Origin: Gammaproteobacteria bacterium | GTDB lineage: Bacteria; Pseudomonadota; Gammaproteobacteria; PS1; Pseudothioglobaceae | Reading direction: 5' to 3' | Assembly (NCBI GenBank): GCA_029937335.1 | Contig: JAPYQD010000001.1 | Location: forward strand, 1-29,982 | DNA: 29,982 bases | Shown: positions 24,127 to 29,982 of the stretch, piece by piece | Layout: each line of letters opens with the position of its first letter | Position numbering within the stretch: the first letter of the stretch is position 1 | The notes under the pieces: model-generated | Databases searched by the model: none | What the model saw: the letters and a program-made list of their open reading frames with translations, nothing else | Told to the model about the DNA's origin: nothing | Made by a program: the position numbers and the translations under genes

Positions 24127-24615
24127 ATGACACACAATATTCTTGATGTACTAACTTATATGTTCGACTATTTGTTTGAAGAGGCAGAGCAAGATTCGTC
24201 TAATGAAATTGATGATATCGCTCTCAAGGCCCATCTTTCGGATGCTGGTTTCGAAGAAGTTCGCATTGAAAAAGCCCTTAGCTGGCTAGAAAATATTGCC
24301 ACCTTGCAAGATGGCAGCGTTAAACCATTTGCCAATACCCGTGGTGGTATGCGTATTTATAGTGATGCAGAAAAACTAAAGTTGGACGCTAAATCTCGTG
24401 GCTTTTTATTATTCATGGAAAACATGGGCCAAGTAGATGCCAACCAGCGTGAAATGATCATTGATCAAATTATGTCATTAGGTGATTCTTCAGTATCTTT
24501 GGATGATTTGAAGTGGGTAGTAATGATGGTGTTGGGTAACAGTAATGACGAAGAAATTTCAGCACAATGGTTGGAATCAATTGTATTCCTTGACGATAAC
24601 CATACCGTTCAATAA
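24127..24615 (+). CDS. smg: Smg family protein (DUF494)
   Basis: 162 residues, small, acidic and probably helical. The start MTHNILDVLTYMFDYLFEEA and the later RIYSDAEKLKLDAKSRGFL and DQIMSLGDSSVSLDDLKWVVMMVL match the Smg/DUF494 family. Its biochemical role is not known. It lies between dprA and topA, its conserved position in Gammaproteobacteria, and its stop overlaps the topA ATG (TAATG). Confidence 0.92.
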   Translation: MTHNILDVLTYMFDYLFEEAEQDSSNEIDDIALKAHLSDAGFEEVRIEKALSWLENIATLQDGSVKPFANTRGGMRIYSDAEKLKLDAKSRGFLLFMENMGQVDANQREMIIDQIMSLGDSSVSLDDLKWVVMMVLGNSNDEEISAQWLESIVFLDDNHTVQ

Positions 24616-26954
24616 TGTCAAAAAATCTTGTCATTGTTGAGTCCCCCGCAAAAGCCAAAACAATTGAAAAGTTCTTAGGCAAAGACTATACCGTTAAGTC
24701 GAGTATTGGTCATATTCGTGACATGGCTAAGAAAAACGGTATTGAGATTGAAAACAATTTCAAGCCTAATTATGAAATCAGCGACGACAAGAAAAAAGTC
24801 GTAGCCGATCTTCGAAAGGCAGTCAAAAAATCTGAGCAAGTCTATCTCGCAACTGATGAGGACCGCGAGGGAGAAGCGATCGCCTGGCATTTATTAGAAG
24901 CCTTAAATTTACCGAAAGATACGCCACGTATTGTTTTCCATGAAATCACTAAGGGCGCAATTACAAAAGCGATTCAACAGCCAAGAACGGTGAACTTTGA
25001 TGTTGTTGATGCACAACAAGCCAGGCGTGTGATTGACCGTTTGGTGGGTTTTGAAATCTCAGGCGTTTTATGGAAAAAAGTTTCAGGCGCGAAGTCAGCA
25101 GGTAGGGTGCAGTCCCCAGTGGTGCGTTTGGTGGTTGAAAGAGAAAGAGAAATCAATGACCATACGGTTAAAAGCACTTTTAAAATTAAAGCTGATTTGG
25201 TGAATGATACAGGTGAATTAGTTGAGGCAAAACTTGATAAAGACTTTGCAACAAAAGATGAAGCGCTTGAGTTTGCCAATGCATTATTAGACGCAACATT
25301 CAGCGTTAATAGTATTGAAAAAAGACCCTCTAAGCGTTCGCCAAAGTCACCCTTTATTACTTCGACCTTGCAACAAGAGGCTTCGCAAAAACTCGGTTTC
25401 TCAGTTAAACAAACCATGACCTTGGCGCAGAACCTCTATCGAGAAGGCGCAATTACTTACATGAGAACTGACTCATTCACATTATCTGAAGAGGCAATTG
25501 CAGCAGCCCAAAAGGAAATTACTTCCAAGTATGGTGCTGAGTACCATCAAGCGAGACGCTATAAAACAAAAGATGCAGGTGCACAAGAAGCCCATGAGGC
25601 CATTCGACCAACAGATTTAACCAAGCCAGAGATTTATGGTTTAGAAGACCAAGCAGCCAAACTTTATGCATTAATTTATAAGCGTACGCTAGCCTCACAA
25701 ATGAGTGATGCCAAATTACAAAAAACACAAATCAAAACCAATATTTCTAATCGTGATGAGAGCTTCCTAGCCAACGGTGAAATATTGGTATTCCCGGGCT
25801 TTTTAAGTGTTTATGATTATTTGTCATCAGACGACAAATTATTACCTGATTTAAGCCAAGGTGACGAGCTAACCTTGGTCAGTTTTGCAGCGAGAGAAAG
25901 TTTTTCACGTGCTAAGCCGCGCTACACCGAAGCCTCTTTGGTTAAAAAAATTGAAGAAATGGGTATTGGTCGCCCTTCTACTTTTGCCACCATGGTGTCA
26001 ACCGTGCAAGACCGAAACTATGTCACTAAAGAAACGCGAGAAGGCGTAGAGCGTGCGTACCAACTTATTGAAATCAATGAGGGTAAGGTTGAGCAGTCAG
26101 AGCCGATAGAAAATGCAGGTGCTGAGAAAAATAAACTTTTTCCAACTAGCGTTGCCTACCTATTGACCGACTTTTTGGTTAAGCATTTTGGCGACATTGT
26201 TGATTACAAATTCACGGCAAACTTAGAAACTGATTTTGATACTATTGCCAATCAGGGTGTTGTTTGGCAAAGTGTGGTCAAAGAGTTCTACGGCCCTTTC
26301 CATGCAAAAATTGAAGCAGCAGATGATATCTCTAGAGAAGAGACACACGGTATGCGTGACCTTGGTGTGGATCCGAAGAGTGGTAAACCGGTTAGTGTAC
26401 GCTTTGGCCGCTTTGGCCCTTTCGCACAAATTGGCCATAAAGATGACGAAGACAAGCCAGCTTTTGCTTCATTACGTGGCAGCCTTGTTATCGAAACCAT
26501 TACCTTAGATGAAGCGTTAGAGTTATTTGACATGCCACGTACGGTAGGTGAAACCGATGATTTTGGTGTTATTAAAGCTAACTACGGTCGCTTTGGCCCC
26601 TACATACAATATGGCAAGAAATATGTCTCTTTAAAAGAAGATATTCCTGAAGATGTCACACTTGAAAAAGCACTGGAGCTAATCGCCGCTAAAGAAAAGT
26701 TTGATGCCGAACGTATTATCAAAACCTTTGATGATTCTGAAATTCAAATTCTCAATGGTCGTTTTGGCCCTTACATTTGGAACGGCAAGAAAAAAGGCAA
26801 AGGTCAAAAGAACATCACTATTTCTAAATTATTTGGCGATAAAGAACCAAGCGAACTCACACTAGAAGAGTGTAAAAAAGCCATTTCTGGCAAAATCAAA
26901 TCTAAAGCTGCTAAGCGTAAAAAGAAAGCCAAGAAAGTCTCAAAAAAATCATAG
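24615..26954 (+). CDS. topA: DNA topoisomerase I (type IA), lacking zinc ribbons
   Basis: 779 residues. It relaxes negative supercoils behind transcription. The TOPRIM domain starts with E9 (IVESPAKAKTIEKFLG) and has DEDREGE at 81-87. VSGAKSAGRVQSPVVRLVVE is in the core, and the catalytic tyrosine is Y282 in ITYMRTDS. The C-terminal third has three GRFGP repeats (GRFGPFAQIG, GRFGPYIQYG, GRFGPYIWNG) followed by a lysine-rich tail. It has no tetracysteine zinc ribbon, unlike the 865-residue E. coli enzyme. It begins at the overlapping TAATG with smg. Confidence 0.96.
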   Translation: MSKNLVIVESPAKAKTIEKFLGKDYTVKSSIGHIRDMAKKNGIEIENNFKPNYEISDDKKKVVADLRKAVKKSEQVYLATDEDREGEAIAWHLLEALNLPKDTPRIVFHEITKGAITKAIQQPRTVNFDVVDAQQARRVIDRLVGFEISGVLWKKVSGAKSAGRVQSPVVRLVVEREREINDHTVKSTFKIKADLVNDTGELVEAKLDKDFATKDEALEFANALLDATFSVNSIEKRPSKRSPKSPFITSTLQQEASQKLGFSVKQTMTLAQNLYREGAITYMRTDSFTLSEEAIAAAQKEITSKYGAEYHQARRYKTKDAGAQEAHEAIRPTDLTKPEIYGLEDQAAKLYALIYKRTLASQMSDAKLQKTQIKTNISNRDESFLANGEILVFPGFLSVYDYLSSDDKLLPDLSQGDELTLVSFAARESFSRAKPRYTEASLVKKIEEMGIGRPSTFATMVSTVQDRNYVTKETREGVERAYQLIEINEGKVEQSEPIENAGAEKNKLFPTSVAYLLTDFLVKHFGDIVDYKFTANLETDFDTIANQGVVWQSVVKEFYGPFHAKIEAADDISREETHGMRDLGVDPKSGKPVSVRFGRFGPFAQIGHKDDEDKPAFASLRGSLVIETITLDEALELFDMPRTVGETDDFGVIKANYGRFGPYIQYGKKYVSLKEDIPEDVTLEKALELIAAKEKFDAERIIKTFDDSEIQILNGRFGPYIWNGKKKGKGQKNITISKLFGDKEPSELTLEECKKAISGKIKSKAAKRKKKAKKVSKKS

Positions 26955-27029
26955 CCTTACTATCACATGGCTATTTATGAGCTTTGCGGTGTAAAATACA
27001 AGGCATTTAATTAATAACGGTAGGTTTCT

Positions 27030-27212
27030 ATGTTGCTAATAAGTGAAGTCATCATTGCAAATCCGCAAATTGATGATTTTGAAGGTTTGGTTGTTGCACT
27101 TAAAGCCATTGCCAAAACATCAGACGAGCGTTTTTTTCAAATGGATGTTAAGCCTGATTATGGCGATACACCAGAGAATTGGGAAGATCGTTTAGAAGCA
27201 GCGTTTTACTAG
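27030..27212 (+). CDS. Hypothetical 60-residue acidic protein
   Basis: I do not recognise this protein. It is 60 residues, acidic toward the C-terminus (PDYGDTPENWEDRLEAAFY), with an N-terminal hydrophobic beta-like stretch (MLLISEVIIANP) and a helix-like middle. There is no signal peptide, membrane helix or cysteine. TAGG lies 5 nt before the ATG, a fair ribosome site. It ends 21 bp before the next unrecognised gene and is probably co-transcribed with it and with trpF-trpB. Plausible codon use and a tidy intergenic layout favour a real gene. Confidence 0.65.
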   Translation: MLLISEVIIANPQIDDFEGLVVALKAIAKTSDERFFQMDVKPDYGDTPENWEDRLEAAFY

Positions 27213-27233
27213 AGGCACCCTTAAGGACAACAA

Positions 27234-27950
27234 ATGGGATTTAAATACTTAAATAAAGATCAGGATATTTTTGACGGCGATGACGGCGAAGATGTCTACG
27301 CTAACGAAGAGCAACTACAGTCAAGGTTAGAATATTTTGAAGCACAATTGGCTGGTTTAAGTGAGGGCTCACCCGTTGAAGATAGGATCAAAAATTTATT
27401 AGAAATCGGCCGTATTCAGGTTGAACGCTATAAAGGTTCAGATGCTTGGGAAAAGGCCTTTACCGCCTTTAATTTAGCGCAAGAAGACGAGCTTTGGGAG
27501 TTGGCTGTTGAGGCTTGTGACGTGATGTTTTTATCTGAGGGGCCAGACGCTTTAGTCGCACTTGGGCATGCATTATGGTTGGGTATTACTTTTCCAATTG
27601 ACCCAGAAATTACCGTGGCAATGCTACAACACTTGGTTGAAGAATCACCAGAAGAGGCAGATACTAGAGCGGTGGCGGCAGCGGCAGCGCATTACGTTAC
27701 TTCAATGCGTTGCGGTGAAGATGACGACTTAACGTTTTTTACCTCACAAATGTTGGCCAGTGTTGCTGATAAGCATTCACATATAACCGACCAATCTACT
27801 TTTGACGTATGGCATAGAACGTTGGAATTAGACAAGCCTGAGGTATTTTTAAAGAAATTATCCGGTGCGGTAGATCAGCTAGTAGATGATAAGTGGTGGA
27901 TTGACCGTGATACAATTAGAGCAAAATTAGAAGCTGAGAATACACATTAA
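27234..27950 (+). CDS. Hypothetical 238-residue acidic, helical protein
   Basis: I do not recognise this protein. It is strongly acidic, begins MGFKYLNKDQDIFDGDDGED, and appears mostly helical. EDRIKNLLEIGRIQVERYKG, DAWEKAFTAFNLAQEDELWE and LWELAVEACDVMFLSEGPDA look like short TPR-type helix pairs, but no repeat is clear. An alanine run (AVAAAAAHYV) and a tryptophan-rich end (KWWIDRDTIRAKLEAEN) follow. It has no signal peptide or obvious catalytic motif. AGGA lies 8 nt before the ATG. Its stop TAA directly abuts the trpF start, so it is in the trp transcription unit and may be translationally coupled to trpF. Confidence 0.85.
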   Translation: MGFKYLNKDQDIFDGDDGEDVYANEEQLQSRLEYFEAQLAGLSEGSPVEDRIKNLLEIGRIQVERYKGSDAWEKAFTAFNLAQEDELWELAVEACDVMFLSEGPDALVALGHALWLGITFPIDPEITVAMLQHLVEESPEEADTRAVAAAAAHYVTSMRCGEDDDLTFFTSQMLASVADKHSHITDQSTFDVWHRTLELDKPEVFLKKLSGAVDQLVDDKWWIDRDTIRAKLEAENTH

Positions 27951-28559
27951 ATGAAAATCAAGATTTGCGGATTTACCAATGCCAATAATGCACGAGAAGC
28001 ATCACTTCTCGGTATAGATGCGATTGGCCTGGTGTTTTATGACAAATCGCCTCGTCATGTGGATGTTGAGTCAGCGCTAGAGATTGTCAACGCCTTGCCA
28101 CCATTTATTAATCGCGTGGGTTTATTTGTTAACGCAGATTCTAGCTTTGTTGATGAAGTATTGTGCGAAGTGCCACTTGATACTTTACAGTTTCACGGTG
28201 ATGAGTCGGCAGCTGAATGTAGTCAATACGCCATACCGTTTATCAAAGCGTTACGCGTTAATCAAGATACTAATATTACCCAAATGGCTGATGATTATCA
28301 CCAAGCCAGCGGCTTATTGTTAGACGCTTTTAACAAAGATACTTATGGCGGCACCGGTGAAGCCTTTGACTGGAGTTTGGCCAAGCTTGATATTGATTTA
28401 CCTATTATTCTAGCGGGCGGTTTAAACCCGAATACAGTTGCCGAGGCTATTAGGCAAGTGAGTCCTTATGCGGTTGATGTATCTAGTGGTGTAGAAAGTG
28501 AGCCGGGCATGAAAGACATTGCTAAAATAAAACAATTTATACATAAGGCGCGCTCATGA
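27951..28559 (+). CDS. trpF: Phosphoribosylanthranilate isomerase
   Basis: 202 residues, a TIM-barrel enzyme of tryptophan synthesis that rearranges phosphoribosylanthranilate. The N-terminus KIKICGFTNANNAREA holds the catalytic cysteine C7, and LLDAF in GLLLDAFNKDTYGGTGEAFDW carries the catalytic aspartate. The phosphate-binding ILAGGLNPNTV and VDVSSGVESEPGMKD complete the signature. It directly abuts the upstream unrecognised gene and overlaps trpB by 4 bp (ATGA). Confidence 0.96.
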   Translation: MKIKICGFTNANNAREASLLGIDAIGLVFYDKSPRHVDVESALEIVNALPPFINRVGLFVNADSSFVDEVLCEVPLDTLQFHGDESAAECSQYAIPFIKALRVNQDTNITQMADDYHQASGLLLDAFNKDTYGGTGEAFDWSLAKLDIDLPIILAGGLNPNTVAEAIRQVSPYAVDVSSGVESEPGMKDIAKIKQFIHKARS

Positions 28560-29758
28560 GTTATTCATTGCCAGACGACAAAGGTCATTTCGAACAATAC
28601 GGTGGTGTTTTCATTGCAGAAACCTTAATGACAGCGGTAACTGAGCTTAAAGAAGCTTATGAAAAATACAAAGATGATGCGGAATTTATTGCTGAGTTTG
28701 AACACGATTTAGAGCATTATGTTGGCCGTACAACGCCACTTTATCATGCTGAAAACCTGAGTAAAAAACTCGGTGGTGCGCAAATTCACTTAAAGCGAGA
28801 AGACCTAAACCATACTGGCGCACACAAGATTAACAATACTATCGGTCAGGCTTTGTTGGCTAAACGTATGGGCAAAACCCGTATTATTGCCGAAACTGGT
28901 GCAGGCCAACACGGCGTGGCAACTGCCACAGTTGCGGCGCGTTTAGGCTTGGAATGTATTGTTTATATGGGTGAGGTTGATGTTGCTCGCCAGGCGCTCA
29001 ATGTATTTCGTATGAAGCTCTTGGGTGCGACTGTTATTCCAGTAACTTCAGGTTCTAAAACTCTAAAAGACGCTCTCAATGAAGCCATGCGTGATTGGGT
29101 CACTAATATCGATGACACCTTTTATATCATTGGTACGGTTGCCGGCCCTCACCCTTACCCGATGATGGTGCGTGATTTTCAAAGCGTGATTGGTAAAGAA
29201 GCTAAAGCACAGTTTGCCGATCAAGTAGGTGGCTTACCAGATGCTCTGGTTGCTTGTGTGGGTGGCGGATCAAATGCTATTGGCTTGTTCCATCCATTTA
29301 TTGACGATCAGTCAGTCGCTATTTATGGTGTGGAAGCGGCAGGCTATGGTTTAGAAAAAGGCCCAACGGCTCATGCAGCACCTCTGTGCGCAGGCAGTGT
29401 CGGTGTATTGCACGGTAACAGAACTTACTTAATGGAAGATGAAAACGGCCAGATTATCGAAGGCCATTCAATTTCAGCAGGCCTGGATTATCCAGGTGTA
29501 GGCCCAGAGCATGCTTATCTTAAGGACTCAGGTCGTGCACAATATGTAGGCATTACTGACGAGGAAGCATTAGAAGCCTTCCACATATTAACCAAAGTTG
29601 AGGGCATCTTGCCAGCGCTTGAGTCCTCTCACGCAGTGGCGTACGGCATTAAACTTGCACAAGAACTAGGCAAAGATAAAAACATCATTATCAATCTCTC
29701 GGGTCGTGGTGATAAAGATATTCATACCATTGCCAAAATCGAAGGCATCGAATTTTAG
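28556..29758 (+). CDS. trpB: Tryptophan synthase beta chain
   Basis: 400 residues, the PLP enzyme that joins indole and serine. The PLP lysine is K91 in LNHTGAHKINNTIG, followed by AETGAGQHGVATAT and the phosphate-binding GGGSNAIG. The length fits TrpB1, the form that pairs with TrpA. The start overlaps the trpF stop by 4 bp. No trpA follows; at least 224 bp of apparently non-coding DNA lie downstream. Confidence 0.97.
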   Translation: MSYSLPDDKGHFEQYGGVFIAETLMTAVTELKEAYEKYKDDAEFIAEFEHDLEHYVGRTTPLYHAENLSKKLGGAQIHLKREDLNHTGAHKINNTIGQALLAKRMGKTRIIAETGAGQHGVATATVAARLGLECIVYMGEVDVARQALNVFRMKLLGATVIPVTSGSKTLKDALNEAMRDWVTNIDDTFYIIGTVAGPHPYPMMVRDFQSVIGKEAKAQFADQVGGLPDALVACVGGGSNAIGLFHPFIDDQSVAIYGVEAAGYGLEKGPTAHAAPLCAGSVGVLHGNRTYLMEDENGQIIEGHSISAGLDYPGVGPEHAYLKDSGRAQYVGITDEEALEAFHILTKVEGILPALESSHAVAYGIKLAQELGKDKNIIINLSGRGDKDIHTIAKIEGIEF

Positions 29759-29982
29759 TTATGCTGAGCAACTTTGTTGCTCTTAGCAGAACTTATACCT
29801 TTAGGTGTTAAAGGGTACTTTTCACCAAACTCTTTGTTGTCGAAATTCTCAAAAATAGTCACTTATAAATTATAAGCTCCTACTTTTTCCAATTCCTTAC
29901 GCCTCGATTTTGAACAAAAATCTCCATTTTAAAGCCAATAAAATAACATTTTTATCTAAAAATTTAGAAAATTTTTAATATT
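29759..29982. other. AT-rich intergenic region with several inverted repeats
   Basis: No convincing gene is visible on either strand. The region holds four short inverted repeats: GAGCAAC-TTT-GTTGCTC with outer TGCT/AGCA (29762-29788); CCTTTA-GGTGT-TAAAGG (29798-29814) followed by CTTTTC; the palindrome CTTATAAATTATAAG (29862-29876); and GATTTT-GAACA-AAAATC (29906-29922). The first two could form the 3' end of the trp message. The last 50 bp are almost pure A/T. This could be a dispersed intergenic repeat, but one copy cannot show that. Confidence 0.5.
29762..29817 (+). terminator. Tandem hairpins after trpB, probable transcript end
   Basis: The first hairpin has 11 pairs with a TT bulge and a three-base loop, 4 bp after the trpB stop, but has no T-run. 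A weaker second hairpin (29796-29817) precedes CTTTTC. Together they probably define or protect the 3' end. A classic intrinsic terminator is not clear. Confidence 0.4.

Noticed and set aside
24974..25417. Open frame antisense to topA (147 codons)
   Set aside because: The topA product is intact and well conserved here. The antisense frame has no recognisable domain or ribosome site.
26951..26974. Inverted repeat ATAGCC...GGCTAT at the topA stop as a terminator
   Set aside because: Only six pairs with a 12-nt loop and no T-run (followed by TTATGAG), so too weak to call.
29755..29862. 35-codon minus-strand frame starting GTG within the AT-rich palindrome and ending inside trpB
   Set aside because: Short, no recognised family, and its start lies in a palindrome. 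Possible gene remnant, but not supportable from sequence alone.
1..29982. CRISPR arrays, tRNA or rRNA genes, insertion sequences, prophage or toxin-antitoxin pairs
   Set aside because: None recognised on either strand by reading. Gene content is continuous housekeeping with short gaps.

Overview
This window reads as chromosomal sequence from a free-living or symbiotic sulfur-oxidising gammaproteobacterium with an AT-leaning genome, resembling the SUP05/Thioglobus type. That placement is inference from three things. There is a sulfide:quinone oxidoreductase very close in motif layout to the Acidithiobacillus enzyme. The ATP synthase, DsbD-AroQ-AccB-AccC and DprA-Smg-TopA blocks are typical of Gammaproteobacteria. 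Many TTA, AAA and ATT codons are used. No phage, insertion sequence, CRISPR array, tRNA or rRNA was seen, and almost all of the window is core metabolism.

Layout. (1) 1-5719, minus strand: dsbD, aroQ, accB, accC, argC and the first codons of erpA. The order dsbD-aroQ-accB-accC is also found in Pseudomonas. (2) 5820-8218: adk and grpE on the minus strand, each with a candidate promoter, then nadK divergent from grpE. recN follows nadK and ends at a bidirectional terminator. (3) 9938-18255: sqr on the minus strand diverges from a complete atpIBEFHAGDC operon. Sulfide oxidation at the membrane feeds the quinone pool, and ATP synthase uses the resulting proton gradient. (4) 18252-22920, minus strand: rpmH-rnpA-yidD-yidC, then a TauD-type dioxygenase, ampD, kdsC and a short MGMT-family protein that converges on atpC. 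(5) 23031-26954, plus strand: dprA, smg and topA. (6) 27030-29758: two unrecognised genes tightly joined to trpF-trpB. (7) 29759-29982: AT-rich non-coding DNA with several small inverted repeats.

The most useful oddities are these: a DsbD with two tandem redox-active N-terminal domains, whose best start is a TTG; an atp operon terminator lying inside the convergent MGMT coding region; a dioxygenase promoter flanked by a 10-bp repeated motif; a DNA topoisomerase I without cysteine zinc ribbons; an rpmH cluster beside dprA rather than dnaA; two unrecognised genes upstream of trpF; and trpB followed by non-coding DNA rather than trpA. I found no convincing new multi-gene system. The unrecognised 60-aa and 238-aa pair and the palindrome-rich right end are the parts least explained by known families.
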